A DNA stretch of 64,000 bases from Manihot esculenta (GCF_001659605.2 NC_035167.2:2604001-2668000); one strand, 5' to 3'; shown: positions 25,785 through 40,976, numbered from the stretch's first letter. The notes: a model not told the origin generated them from the letters alone. Made by a program: numbers and translations.

Positions 25785-26500
25785 ACCGTCGCTTTTGAAA
25801 AGGGGTAATGTGCATTATATGAGTTGTAGATAATTCTCCATTTTAAATTAATTTTCAGGTGAATTAAATCTGATCTAAATTTAATATAGTATTAGTCTCT
25901 CATCCTACATTGGGTCTCTCATAAATATGTCACGCACCAGTAAAAATTATGAACGTAAAGAGATGTACCACGTGTCGATTGTGGAAAGAGTGCTTCCTTG
26001 TGAGGGAAAATATGCCCCCTTATATGTGTGAGTTAGGGTTAGGGTTGACCTAAATTTAATAATAATAATAATAATAATAATTCATTACTTAATATTACAT
26101 ATATGAAATTATTTAATTTATTCATTTGCATTTGAAATAAAATTCTAATTAATTAAAAATTATATTATTAATATTCCCAAAACAAACTTTTAAATTTAAT
26201 TTTATTCAACCACTCTAAAATCTTTGGACTTCAATTTATTGCCTACATAAATAAATTTGAGATCAAATAGTTCTTAATTATAAAATCTGTAAAACTCTAA
26301 CCGAGAATAAAATATAATCTCACTCGTATAATGAACCATACCCGTAGATTTTTAAAAATTATATTTTCTGTATTTTAAAATTTGAGAAATTTAAATTTAA
26401 ATTGAAAAGTTTAATTTCTGTTTTAAGCCTTTGATTTGATTTTAAGCGTTTTTATTTGAATAAATAATTATATTTAATGTGTATTTATATACTAAAAGTA
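25785..26500. other. Spacer upstream of RPL3 copy A
   Basis: Includes an AAT microsatellite at about 26,057-26,082. No gene supported. Confidence 0.4.
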
Positions 26501-27207
26501 GGGTGAGTATTCAGTCGGTTCGGTTTAAAATCGAACCGAATAAATCGAAAATCAAAATTTTAATATTTATAAAAATTAAACTGAATCAATTTTGATTAAA
26601 AATCAAATCGAACTGAACCAATATGATTCAGTTCGATTCTATTCGGTTTGATTGATTTAAATTTTTAATAATTTTTTTTATTTTTTATATTTTATTTTCA
26701 GTATTTTAAAATTTAATTAGAATATTTTAATCTAATCTCTTTATATTAATCTCTTTATATTAATTGAAAATAATATATTATTATCGCTAATTGGTTCAGT
26801 TCAGTTTTTTTGATTTTTTTTATTAAAATCCAATCAAAATAATTAAAATTTTTAAAATTAAAAACTGAACTGAACCGAATCGAAATAAATAAAAACGTGA
26901 ATCGAATTTTTAAATTAATTTAATTTGATTTGATTGGTTTGAATTTTTAATAAATTTTTTATTTTTTACACTTTATTTTTAGTATTTTAAAAATTAATTG
27001 AAATATTTTAACCTAACATCTCCGTATTATTGAAAATAATATATTATTACCATTAATTGGTTCAGATTGATTTTTTAAATTATTTTTATTAAATCAAACT
27101 TAACCGAAATAATAGAAATTTTTGAAATTAAAAATTAAAATAAATATAAAAGTGAATTAAATTTTTAAATTAATTTAGTTCGATAAATTTTTTTTATTTA
27201 AATCGAA
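26501..27207. mobile_element. Composite GGTTCGGTT-family element upstream of RPL3 copy A
   Basis: About 700 bp that looks like one full inverted-orientation copy followed by a second partial copy: the central block with tattttaaaatttaatt recurs near 26,700 and 26,985. The same composite is in copy B at 53,432-54,108. It ends about 350 bp upstream of the RPL3 TATA box. Confidence 0.5.
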
Positions 27208-27385
27208 AACTGTTGGTCAGGAGGAGACGGAAAAAAAATAATGGAGAAAATGAGTGAGAAAATAATAAAAATGGGTTAAATGAAATAGTTTGGGCTTCTC
27301 TGAAAATAGGTTTTGGGCTCATAAAAAGATGTTTATTTACAAAATAAAAAATTATAAAAATAAAATCAAAACCCATTAATTTCCA

Positions 27386-27568
27386 AAGCCCAGCTTAATT
27401 TTGATTATTGGACTGGACTAAAGAGTGCAATGGGTTAGTCTTCTCCATGCCCAATCGGCGCCGCGCAGAAAACCCTAACCCTAATCCCAAATCACCCATT
27501 CAACGGACTATAATATGCACCAGACGCTCATCGCAGCCGCTGAATCTCGTCTGTGAACAATATAAAAG
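27386..27568 (+). promoter_or_regulatory. RPL3 copy A promoter: site II, telo box, TATA
   Basis: AAGCCCA at 27,386-27,392 is the reverse of the TGGGCTT site II element. aaaccctaaccctaat at about 27,470-27,485 is a telo box. tataaaag sits at 27,561-27,568. Site II plus telo box is the standard combination in plant promoters of translation-machinery genes. The identical arrangement stands before copy B (TATA at 54,457-54,464). Confidence 0.75.
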
Positions 27569-28579
27569 GACTGGTTAAAGTTTTCTAGTTTCTTCACTGT
27601 ATAACTGCTGCTTTTGTAGTGATACTCTCGTCTTTTATACTGTAGAGGTACTATTGTCCCATTCTGTAATCAAAATGCATTTGACTATTCAATTTCTAGC
27701 TGATTGAATCTACATGGGCTGATTTGATTTGCGGTTTTTGATTCAGTGATTGATTAGACTAGATCTGTACAGGTCTCATTAAGGAATTTGATTTTGTTTG
27801 TTTTGCAATCCTGTTACTTTGGAGATGTTTTTATGATGCCTTTGCCATGGTAAACATTTGATATTTCGCTTTGCCTGGTGGTGATATTGAAATGTCTTCC
27901 CTTTGTAAGATAATTGATGAATAATCAAGGCTGGAGTCTCGGAAACTGCTCTTTTTGCCAGTATCCTGAAATGGGTATTTGGAAAGCAATACATTGAGCT
28001 TCGAGATTTGGCATAATTGTTTTGCCATAGGCCTTTGGTTGGGGAGCATTTCATTTTTATTTACTGAGGTTTAGTGTTGATATAAAATGTTTAAAGGTCA
28101 AGGGCCGATATTATTCTTTTTTAAATTAATCCTCCGTCTTTGGCAATGAAAAGATATTAAGATATGGTTTCTTAACATTTTGATGATACTTCATATAAAT
28201 TTTTAAGGTAGTTTAAAAGTTGAAACACCTGTGTGTCGTTTGAGTATCTCATTCAGGTTTGCTTAATTTGAATGGAAGCTCATCATATTATAAACCAATT
28301 AATTTCAAAATTTTGAAATTGGCCATTCTTTTTGAGAATTTTAATCATTTTTATTGAATTCAATCTCTAGAAAATTTTATTTCAGTTGTGAACTTTGTCT
28401 GTAATAATACCTGTTTTAATTCATTTGGTTGAGATTGCTTTATTTGGTTTTATATACACACATTAATTGATAAACAATTGTGTTTGACTTTAACTGACTT
28501 TCATTAGAAAAATATATTGCTCTTGGTTATGATTTTCCTTTCAAATTTGAACTTCATGGTTGTTGCAGTGCTACCTTGA

Positions 28580-30936
<2,357 letters not shown>

Positions 30937-32251
30937 TTTAGTAGCAAAGGAGGGATTTTAAATAAACTTCATAATTTTTTCTTCTCCTAGAGTTTGAAAT
31001 TTTGAGTTCATAATTCTGTTGGTTTGGTGGCCAGAAGTTGGTTGCTTCAATTATTACTGAATTTATAATCAAATTAATTCTGCAATTTTATATATATCCG
31101 CTTGTGAATGATATCAAGGCCCCAGTTTTTGTCCTTTCAAAAGGGCAAATGATGATTTTGATGACTTTGTTACTTGTGTTTTCAGCACTGATTATGATAT
31201 TAGATTCATTCCCTGGATTATGATAATGTTCATTTGGTCCAGAAATTAGTTGCTTTTTGAAAAAAATTAAAAACAAAAATCTACTAGAAAGAAAGCACCC
31301 TTTTGATTGTTTTAGGCTCTGAATGTCTTGTAAAAATAATTTTTTGTGGGGAAAAAATATTTTGTTGAAAAATAATTTTTTTTATATTTATTTAATTGCA
31401 ATATTCCACCATGGATTCAAGAATCTCTTTGATTCAGAATAGTGGCTTTGTTAGACCTACCTTGTGAGGTTCAGATTCTCCACGTATTGTTATCACAAAG
31501 CTAACCAAATTGCGAATGTCTTGGCTAATTTTGTTTCTATAGTATTGCATGGCCAAGGAAGGTTAGTGCTAGGAATTTTCCGCAGATTCACCCTCATTTG
31601 AAATTTTTTTTTTTAAAAAAGAAAAAAAAAAAAACTAACGTAGAAAATTTTGAATTTATAATTTATGTTGAAATTATACTCAAAAATAAATTATAAGCTT
31701 TAAAAAATAAAGAATAATTAATAAATAAGTACAATCTAATATGCAATCTTTGCATTTTAGTGCATTATGCTTACACGTGTGTTTGAGAAGAGGCACGTGA
31801 AGCTAGTGGAGGGTCACTAGTACTGAATGACCCAGAAGTGGAAAAGCAAACTACACCTACCATGTTTCAATAATTTTCTTCAAAAAATACTTTAATATAA
31901 TTTTTATTGATCAAATTTTTTAAATGTTTCATACGTTAAAAAATGTGAAAAATATATTTTTATAAAATAAACTGACACTAAATCTATCTATTAAATTTTA
32001 AATTATTTTAATTTAATATAATTTCTATTATTTAAATACTTAGATTGAGAGAAATTTTTTATTTAAACTATAGGAAGGGACTAAAAAATAAGTAGAAGAA
32101 ACATATAAAAACTAACTAATGTATTTTTTTTTCTAAAAGAATTAATATATTTTTTAAATAGAATGATTTAATAATTAATCTTTTGACAAAATTAAATTTT
32201 AAGTAAATAGAACAGCAACATAGAAACTAAGTAAGAACAAAAACACTAAAT
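30937..32251. other. 3' UTR and downstream flank of RPL3 copy A
   Basis: The 3' UTR probably runs to about 31,230. The block 31,050-31,882 is bounded by the repeated word cttca (31,045-31,049 and 31,878-31,882) and is missing from copy B, which keeps a single cttca at 57,991. No other gene. Confidence 0.6.
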
Positions 32252-32380
32252 TTTACAGAATTTTTTTTTTGAAAATTTAAATGCTATATTCATATTACAA
32301 TATATTTATTCTTTTCTTAATGATAACTTTGAAAAGGAGAAACATATTATTGAAAGAAAATTACTTTTTTCTACCAAAGG

Positions 32381-33488
32381 TATATATTAAAGGATCTTAA
32401 CTAAAAATGATTCAGAGATTTAATACTTTCAATAGTACGTGACTTTATTTCTCAAGTTTCTTCTACGGCACATCAATTTGCCGAATTGAAGAGGTCTGGT
32501 TTTCCAGTCGATATACCAAGAAAGTGTAAAATTAACAATTTTATCACAATACAAATTTCTGATGTGGAAGATCAGCCTAGACCGCAACCACAGAGCATAC
32601 TTATATCAAATAATAAAATTTATTATATGGTTAGGGTTCATGCAACCTTAACCTGGAATCCGAGAGTTAAGTCAGAGTGTGGAGGGAGAAGAGAAAGGTG
32701 CCGTCAACACGGGCTTGTAAAGTAACAATTTATAAAATATAAGAAAATAAGAAACTTACTATATTTAAAAAATTTCAAGAACTGATACAGAATTTTGGAA
32801 TTTTAGAGAGAATTTACAGAGGAAATGTAAAGATAGAGAAAATAGAGAGAGAGGTTTACAAGTGTGTGCCTTCACAAGGGGAGAGGCTCCCTTTATATAG
32901 AAATTTTCTAGCCTTTACTGTTGAGTCATAAGATCTTTACTGTGCCTTCACGCAGACTTTTTACTGTTCATAAATAGTAGCTTGTCTGCTTCTTTTTACT
33001 GTTGAGGAATAATATGTCTGCCACTGTTGTTTCTTTTTACTGTTGGGGAATAGTCTGTTTGCCACTTCTGCCTTTTACTATTCTTATATTTATTCTGACT
33101 CTGACTCAGATGAGGATGAGGACGAAGATGAGGTGTCCTTTCTTTTCTTGCCTCTTTTCTTTAATTTTTCTTTCTTTTCTTTTTGCACCTTTATTTTCTT
33201 TTTATCCTTTCTTTTCCCTGTTTTACTCTTGATTTTTACTGGTGGTAGAACTCCATAACAGTCGTTTTCATTGCTGTCGCAGTGTGAAGATGCCTGGTTC
33301 TTACTGGAGGATGACGTCTTGGATGACGCTGTCGACTCCGATTCTGAACTTGACTGTTTTTTAGTCTTTCTTCTACTGGATGTCTTCTTCTGTTTACTGG
33401 ATGACTTTTTTGATGAAGTTTTACTAGAGGACTCTTTACTGAGATCTTGCTTTATCTTTTCCTTTTCTCCATAAGTAAGCTGATTGTA
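32381..33488 (-). repeat. Left arm of the viral inverted repeat, with promoter
   Basis: The reverse complement matches 49,400-50,497 along its whole length with few differences. In viral sense (minus strand here) it holds the Ser/Lys-rich and acidic end of the last ORF (33,470-33,100), the repeat-rich upstream promoter and a TATA box (tttatata at 32,892-32,899 read in reverse), and a pyrimidine-rich leader. At 33,488 the sequence switches abruptly to plus-sense polyprotein. Confidence 0.85.
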
Positions 33489-34730
33489 AAACCAAATACA
33501 AGTTTGAGTAAAATTGAGCAGTTTGAAGATGATAAAGTATCATTAAAATTTAATAGAAGTGCAAGTAGTAGATATACAGGATCTTCATCTTCAGTAGTAA
33601 CAGAAGATGTAGGCAGAGTTTCAAACCTACCTTCAGTAATATATGCTACATACAAAGGAAATGAACCTAAACCAGTAATCCAGACCATAGTAAAACTCAG
33701 GTTTTCTACATCAGATATTCCAGACAGACACCTTAAATTGAAAGGAGTAGATTATAGTTCTTCAGTTTCTCAAGCAGTTTATAATCCGATAGAAAATTAT
33801 TTAAATCAGCAGGTTGAGATAACACCTTCTTCACCAGAATCACCATCAGCATCTGCTATAACAGAAAACATAAATAATATAAATAGAGAATTAAATGTTC
33901 TTAGTAAGAAAAAAATTGAAAAGAAATTTCTAAAAGAAATAACAAAGACAAAGAATTTAAGTAAGTTAAATAAAATTGTTAAAGAACATAAGTTTAAAAA
34001 TTTAAAAGAAGAATACCTTAATTATATTAGTCAGGATAAAGAAGAAATAGGATTTTTCGAATGGTTTAAACTATGTAAAAAGAAAAGTATTAATCCGGTA
34101 ACAATAAGAGATAAAAGACCAGAATGGATTGTAAATGATAAAGTAATTTAGAGTGAGTTTCCACCTAAAATAATTAGTAAAATAAAACATGGAGAAAATG
34201 AGATAATTTGTGCACCATATAAAATAACTAAAGAAAATGATACAGATAAGAAAGTTATAGAGCAAAATAATTTTAGTAATGCAAGTATGATATGTATAGG
34301 TACAAAGCTAAAAAAGATAGAAAAAATTTTAAAAGAAAAAGAAGTGGAAATAGAGGAGAAAAAAGAAATAAAACCACATATTTTTAAACCTTATCAGATA
34401 TCTAGTTCAAGCCAGAAGGAATTAAAAGGAAATAAAAATAAATTTTTACAGAGTTTGAAAGACCAGTTAAGTAAAATAGAAATTTCAGAATCAAGTAAAA
34501 ATATAGTTTCAGAAAGCCCCCAATCCAAAAATATAAATGCATTAGAAGAAGAATCAGAATTTGAAACTGAGCAAAGTCAGCCAGAATCAGACGATATTAA
34601 ACAATTCGAAATAAATCCTATAGCCCATAGAGAAATAATAAGTAAAGCACCAGATTTAAAACTAATAGAAAAACCAAATATTACTTCTCAATTTAAATAT
34701 AATGCTTCAACAGTATATGAATGAAATATA
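33489..34730 (+). pseudogene. Caulimovirid polyprotein region upstream of the coat domain
   Basis: Two open pieces, to 34,151 (TAG) and 34,287-34,724 (TGA). The first has a Ser-rich stretch followed by Lys-rich helical sequence and an FFEWFKLCKKK motif; the second is rich in Lys, Glu and Ser. Such linkers separate movement and coat domains in florendovirus-like polyproteins. The frame is broken by single stops and not scrambled, which suggests moderate age. Confidence 0.6.
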
Positions 34731-34736
34731 GATGGA

Positions 34737-35653
34737 TTGTCTGAATATAATATTTTAAGTTTATTACAGCAAATGACTATGGCAGCCAATGCATATAAAA
34801 CTCAGTCATTTGCTTCAGATAGAGCAATAGCTGAGATAATTATAGCAAGTTTTACAGGACAATTAAAAGGTTGGTGGAATTACCACCTAACTGATCAGGA
34901 GCAATTAAACATATTAAATTCAGTTTAGGTAAATAGTGAAGGAGAACCTATATATAATGAACAAGGAGAAACTATTCAGGATGCAGTATCAACCTTAATT
35001 TTAACAATCTCTTTACATTTTATAGGAGATCCATTCCTTTTAAAAGATAAAAATGCTGAACTATTAAGTAATTTAAAATGTAAAAAATTAAGTGATTTTC
35101 AGTATTATAAAACTCCATTTTTGACCAGATTAATGTTAAGGGAATACTCAAATCAAGATTTTTGGAAAGAAAAATTCCTAGCAAGACTTCCGTATTTCCT
35201 AGGAGAAAAGGTTAGGAATAATATAAAACAACAATTTGGTAGCCCAATACCATATAAAAGGTTAACATATAGCCAGTTAGTTAGTATAATACAGAAGGAG
35301 GGCCTACAGATTTGTCAAGACTTAAAACTGCAAAAAACTCTAAAATATGAAATGAATAAAACAAAGCAAGAACTAGGATATTTCTGTAAGCAGTTTGATT
35401 ATGGAATAACTCAGGATAAAAGTTGTAATGGTCAATGTTCTAAATTTAAACCAAGAAAATATAAGAAAAATAAATATTATAAGAAGAGATATATAGCAAA
35501 ACCTAGTAAAGAGGAATATTATAGGAAGAAAAGTTATAAACCTTATAACAAATATAGAAAGAAGGTTCAAATGAATAAAACTCAGAATAAAAAATCGTTT
35601 AAGAATTAATATGTTATAATTGTGGTAAAAAAGGACATACATCTAAGTTTTGT
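34737..35653 (+). pseudogene. Caulimovirid coat-protein region with CCHC zinc knuckle
   Basis: The motif GQLKGWWNYHLT near 34,860 is typical of caulimovirid capsid. A long Lys/Tyr/Arg-rich tail follows (35,440-35,600). Cys residues spaced CX2CX4HX4C are encoded at 35,612-35,653, one frame away from the preceding tail. Stops occur at 34,926 and 35,607. This would have packaged the viral DNA; here it is only a relic. Confidence 0.75.
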
Positions 35654-36283
35654 AGGTTTAATAAAAAACTAAATGAATTAAATTTAGAAGAAGAAATAAT
35701 AAATAAAATCCAACAATTATATATAGAATCAGAATTTTCAGAATCAGAGATAACAGAAAGTGATGACCAAATTGATGAGTTAGGAACTAGTTCATCAGAC
35801 AAATCAATAAATGTTTTGACTAAAGAACAAGGCTCCTTATTAGAGTTACTAAATAATATTGAAGATAATAGTACTAAAGAAAATTTTCTTAACAAATTAA
35901 TAAAAAGTTTTGATGAAGTGGAAGAAATTAAAAGTATTGTTCCTAAAATAGAAAAACAAACTTATGATCTAACTAAAATATTAAGTAAAAATAAAAAATC
36001 TAAAGAAACAGTATCAATAGGAGAATTGCAAAAGGAAATCAGAATAATAAAAAATGAAGTAAAAGATTTAAAGTACCAATTTCAAAAGGATTCAAAAAGA
36101 ATAAAATTTTTGGAAGAATTAGTTTCTGAATCTTCATCGTCTAGTGGAAAGGATGAAGATGAGGAAGAAAATGATAAAATAAATCAGTTGGACAGTGAAG
36201 AAGTAGATAATAACTTTATACTACTATTACAAGAAATAACTTCTAGGAAGTATTTAGTAAAGATAACAATTAAATTATCATAA
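35654..36283 (+). pseudogene. Acidic, coiled-coil-like polyprotein segment
   Basis: Open from the zinc knuckle to 36,283. Rich in Glu, Asp, Ser and Lys with heptad-like spacing (LQKEIRIIKNEVKDLKYQF), then an acidic patch (KDEDEEENDK). It lies between the coat and protease regions, where caulimovirids have variable linkers. No catalytic function suggested. Confidence 0.55.
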
Positions 36284-36530
36284 GACTTTAGGATAAATAC
36301 TATAGCATTATTTGATACAAGAGCGTATTTAAATTGTATAAAATCAAGTTTAGTACCTAAAAGGTTTTGGCAAGAGACTAAGGAAAAATTTAAAACAACA
36401 AATAAGACTAGCTTAAATATTTTAGGAAAAACAGAAGTATTAATAGTAAATCAAGATTTAGAAATAAAAACTGTATTTTTATTATCCCATCAAATAAATC
36501 ACATGGTAATATTAGGAACCCTTTTATAAA
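36284..36530 (+). pseudogene. Caulimovirid aspartic protease relic
   Basis: The active-site region reads ALFDTRAYLN where retropepsins have D-T/S-G-A, so the key Gly is Arg. A later hydrophobic MVILGT segment fits the second retropepsin landmark. A stop precedes it at 36,283 and another follows near 36,527. Confidence 0.65.
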
Positions 36531-36597
36531 TCTAATAACACCTTATTCAGTAAAAGAAGATTGTATAAAAATTAAAACAAAGAATAAAAAGATTAGA

Positions 36598-37590
36598 ATG
36601 GATTTCACAGAAAAACTTCAAAGAAAAAATTTAAACTTAATAAGAGCACATTCTATTAGAACAATAGAAATAAATTCAATAATAAAATCAAGGACAGAGG
36701 ACTTAAAAGATTTAAAAAATAGTGTGCATTTAACTAGAATTACAAATCATTTAGGAAGCAAACTTATAAAAACTAAGATAGAAAAACTAAAACATGATAT
36801 GGAGAAAGAATTATGTGCAGAGCACCCCAATGCTTTTTGGAATAAAAAACAACATATGGTAGATCTGCCTTATGAAGAGAATTTTGATGAACGAACAATT
36901 TCTACTAAAGCAAAACCAATTAAAATGAGTCCAGAACTCATAGAACATTGTAAAAAGGAGATTAAAGAACTAGAAGATAAAAAATTAATAAGTAAATCAA
37001 GAAGCCATTGGTCATGTGCGGCTTTTTATGTTAATAAAAGTGCAGAGATAGAAAGAGATACACTAAGGTTAGTTATAAATTATAAACCATTAAATACAGC
37101 ATTAAAATGGATTAGATATCTCATTCCTAATAAGAAAGATTTTTTAAATAGGTTATACAATGCAAATATTTTTAGTAAATTTGATATGAAGTCAGGATAT
37201 TGGCAAATTCAAATTCACCCTAATGATAGGTATAAAACAGTTTCTACTGTTCCTTTTGGACAGTATATGCCTTTTGGTCTAAAAAACGCGCCATCAGAAT
37301 TTCAAAGAAGTATGAATGATATTTTTAATCCTTATTCAAAATTCTGTATTGTTTATATAGATGATGTCTTAGTTTTTAGCTAAAGTACAGAAGAACATTT
37401 TAAGCATTTAAAAACATTCTGTATGGTAATAAAAAAGAATGGATTAGCTTTAAGTAAAACTAAAATAAATCTTTTTCAAACTAAAATTAGATTTTTAGGG
37501 CATTATATAAAGTAAGGTATAAGTTTACAGACGAAATAACCAATAAAACTCAATTACAAAGATTTTTAGGTTGTCTAAATTATGTTATAG
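36598..37590 (+). pseudogene. Caulimovirid reverse transcriptase, 5' part
   Basis: Contains the pararetroviral words SCAAFYVNK, RLVINYKPLN, FDMKSGYWQI (motif A aspartate), PFGLKNAPSEFQR and the catalytic YIDD near 37,360. A TAA follows the YIDD block at 37,381-37,383, and more stops occur in the thumb region. The solo LTR inserted at 37,596 separates it from RNase H. The catalytic core is well preserved, so this is the best family marker in the locus. Confidence 0.9.
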
Positions 37591-37595
37591 ACTTT

Positions 37596-39220
37596 TGACT
37601 CGCGGTTGTCGAAGCCGGTCAAAAATAACCTTTCTGGTTATCAACAATTTTACAACTGCAGATAGTGGTGAAAGGATCAAATCTACAGAGAATTGATTAC
37701 CTATTTATTTTTCTCAACAAGACCAATAAAATGAACTGAAACAATAATAAATTAAAGATGATATAAAAGACTGAAAGTGGGATCAAATGAGAATTGCAAT
37801 AAAAGTAAAATGGGGGGTTTGAGATTGATTGTAGTAACTAATAATGAGAGTAATAATAGAAAGCAAATAATTAAAATAAAAGAGTAAATCAATATGAGAA
37901 AAGTCTAGTTGAAGATATGAATCCACTTTGGTTGTTTGGGTTGATCATTGAAACTTAAATTATCTTGATTGATTCAATAGATTAGTTATAGGGGTGGAAG
38001 ACGCTTCTCACCACCATGTCTCTCCTTATGATTAAATTAATTAGGGAACGTCCTCTAATTAATTACTAATTAACAAATTGCCAAGGAACGTGCTTGGGCC
38101 ATAGGCATCAAAACAATTGTCAATTGCATAAAGAAATAGAGAGATCCAATCCTAACTACCCAAACTTATGGAGATAACGCTAGACCATGCAATTTCCTTG
38201 GGTTTTATCCAAGTGTTCTAAGGTCAGAATATTTCCAGCAATTACGGACTAAAAATAATCCTAACTAACAATCAATTAACTTTGCAATTAAAATCAAGTG
38301 GCCAATTTGATCAAAACAACAAAGTAATCATATAATTAAAGCATCAATTGCATAAATATTGAACAAAACCAAAGACAATAATTTATGTTCAGATCTCACA
38401 ACCCATTAAACAACCTTAGTTTCAACCAATCCTCAACTAGAATTAAAATCAGCCACTCATTGGCTGAATTAAAAATAGAAAATAAATAAAAGGGAAAAGA
38501 AAAAAACCGAAGATGAGCACGCTGCGGAAATCGCTGAGAGGAATTGGAGAGATTGGAGAGATTGGAATTGCTGTCCTCTGAATTGTTCACTGGAAGTTCT
38601 ATTTATAAGTGCAGAGGAGCGCACTATTTAGGAAAATTGCTGGCCTGGGAGTGGATTGAGTGTGCGAATGTCCACGCGAAGCTGGAGTGAGGGCGCGTGA
38701 ATGTGCTGTGCATGTTGAAGTGGCGGGGCTTGTTCCGCGTGAAGGGAAGCGGGCCATGGGCAAGAGATGAAGTGCGGTCCACGTGAGAGCATTGCATTGG
38801 CGGGTCTACTGTGAATGCTTTGGTCCATGGTCCATGCGCTGGGGAAGAGTTGCTGTGGCGGGGCCCACGTGCTTGAATGCTTTGGTCCATGCGCTGGGGT
38901 TCACGTCCATGTGAGGAATTGATGAAGCTTGGTGAAGCGACCCACGTGAAGAGAATGGATGGAGCGCGGGTATGGGCTGTGTGCGTGGGCGTGCGGAGCG
39001 CGGGCCTGTGCGTTGGTGGGCTATCCAAGCTTGAATATTTAAGCTTCAAAATCCTTTCCTCATTCTTTGCTCCAATAAGGCAGTTTTAGGGGGATTTTCT
39101 CCAAATTGTCATTTTATATTATTTTTTATAAAATAATATTAAAAACACTAAATTAGGCAGAAATCATGTAAATATTTATTAATAATATTAATATAAAATG
39201 GACTAAATTATGCTCTATCA
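37596..39220 (-). mobile_element. 1,625 bp solo LTR, TSD acttt, inside the viral RT/RNase H region
   Basis: On the minus strand it begins TGATAGAGCATAATTTAGTCC (39,220) and ends CGCGAGTCA (37,596). acttt flanks both sides (37,591-37,595 and 39,221-39,225), and viral coding similarity resumes directly after. A TATA-like cttataaatag lies on the minus strand at about 38,597-38,607, supporting this orientation. The 38,600-39,030 part is GC-rich (GGGCC, CACGTG words). No internal domain remains, so it arose by LTR-LTR recombination. Open frames inside it are not genes. Confidence 0.9.
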
Positions 39221-39225
39221 ACTTT

Positions 39226-39783
39226 TATCCAAATTTAAATAGGATGATAAAACCATTATATGATAGACTTAAGAAGAATGCTAGACCCCTGGACTGAAGA
39301 ACATACCAGCATCATAAAACATATAAAATCACTAGTAAAAGAAATTTCATGTTTATACCTTCCAAATCCAGAAGCCTTTAAAATTGTGAAAACTGATGCT
39401 TCATACATAGGCTATGGAGGAATCTTAAAACAAAAATTAGACAATAAAGAAAAAATAATCCAGTTTACTTCGGGACACTGGAATTCAGCTCAGCTCAATT
39501 ATTCTACTATTAAAAAAGAAAATTTAAGTATAATAATTTGCATAAATAAAATTCAGTCTGATTTATTAAATAAAATTTTTTTAGTCAGAATTGATTGTAA
39601 GTTTGCAAAAGATGTTTTAAAGAAAGATGTTAAAAATCTTGCTTCTAAACAAATTTTTGCTAGGTGACAAGCTATTTTAAGTATCTTTGATTTCGATATT
39701 GAATATATTAAAGGTAATAATAATAATATACCCGATTTTCTAACTCGAGAATTTTTACAGCAAAATGGGAAGAAAGAAGAATA
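39226..39783 (+). pseudogene. Caulimovirid RNase H region
   Basis: Contains KTDASYIGYGG (catalytic Asp region), HWNSAQLNYSTIKKE, and the C-terminal IPDFLTREF. A Trp codon after the QIFAR motif has become TGA at about 39,665. It continues the RT region across the solo LTR. Confidence 0.85.
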
Positions 39784-40007
39784 AACAGAAAGAAATAAAG
39801 TCCAGCTCCAGTTCTACCCCTAAAGCCCTTTCCGAACATTCGGAAGAACTCAGTAAAACCATTGTAAAACCTTCTGAACCTAGTAAAACTACAAAATCCT
39901 AAGACAAAACTTCAGAAGATTTAAAAAGATGGATCGAAGAACTAAATCAATCATCGGAAGTGATTAAAGCCCTGCAAAATATAGCCTCTTCTTAAGGAGA
40001 ATCAACT
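39784..40007. other. Short region between viral ORFs
   Basis: Ser/Thr/Pro/Lys-rich coding-like sequence with stops, between the RNase H end and the Met at 40,008. Possibly the polyprotein tail. Confidence 0.4.
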
Positions 40008-40976
40008 ATGGCTCCTAAATCTAAAGCGATTGTACCTGCTCATGGTACGGCTAGTCTGTCTCAAACGGTAGACAGTAAAGACTTATCAAATCCGTTGAAG
40101 GCTGTGGGTTTGCCAAAAATTCAATCTTCTCAAGGTTATAACTCTGGTGTTTATAAATGGTTTTTAAAGAATATTTCAGAATTTGAAATAGAGATAGAAC
40201 ATGGTTTTAATGACATAAATCCTTGGGAAGTAGTTAGAAAAAATTATCCTGAGAATTAGTTTTTCCGACCAAAAGATATTTTAAAACCTCAGGAGTATTA
40301 TCAGAGTATTTTTGAAGAAACTGGCTCAGCCCGGATAAAACACAATTTTGATAAACATCATAAAGGAGTCATAGCATATTCTTCACTTCAAATAAAACGG
40401 GTCGTCCGTCCCAAAGATTGGCCGATTTCGAATATATATACAGCAACACAGTTTAAAACCTTAAAAAAGTATTCTACCGTGTATAACTATTTTGATTATA
40501 AAGATCCATGGACAAATGTTTTTTGTATTCAAAACCCAACCACTACTCATTCGTGGTTGATATATTTTGACCAACAAAGTATTAAAACCACTACTAAATT
40601 TCCTAATTGGTTTTTAAAATGGTGGCAATGTAGGGGTATTACTGATAAGGTCCTATCCCCAGAAGTACTCCAAGTATATCAGTATTTTAAAACCCATTAC
40701 AAACCACACCCGAGTGAAAAATATATACCTCCTTTAATGTATTTCTGTACCCAATTTTTTATTCAACGGGTATATCAATGGTATTTTGATTTTCAGTATA
40801 CAACAGAGTTAAACATTCCAATTATAGTGAAAAAGACAAGGTAAAATGGTGGGGATCATTCAGAAATTCCACCACTGAGATTGTAGTAAAAAATTGGATA
40901 TTTAAAAAAGCACAGTTCCCTACTGTGTCTTATACTGATAAATTAACACTGCAACAAGGAGAACCGTCATTTGGGA
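40008..40976 (+). pseudogene. Downstream ORF of the endogenous caulimovirid, 5' part
   Basis: Open from MAPKSKAIVPAHGTASLSQT with a TAG at 40,257 and a further stop near 40,842. Aromatic-rich blocks (HSWLIYFDQQ, FPNWFLKWWQCRG) resemble the conserved unknown-function ORF after the polyprotein in florendovirus-like elements; I make that match from memory of the style and not from alignment. It is interrupted at 40,976 by the MULE; the continuation is at 49,332. Confidence 0.6.

Noticed and set aside
27194..27376. 60 aa minus-strand frame duplicated at 54,090-54,272
   Set aside because: It is in the RPL3 promoter region and is conserved only because the whole segment was duplicated.
32486..32725. 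79 aa plus-strand frame at the left viral boundary (NFITIQISDVEDQPR)
   Set aside because: It runs opposite to the viral sense in this arm, and the matching stretch in the right arm is interrupted by stops. I could not identify it as movement protein, although an unrecognised viral or retroelement fragment remains possible.
38624..39089. 141 aa minus-strand and 70 aa plus-strand frames
   Set aside because: They lie in the GC-rich part of a solo LTR, with no recognisable domain.
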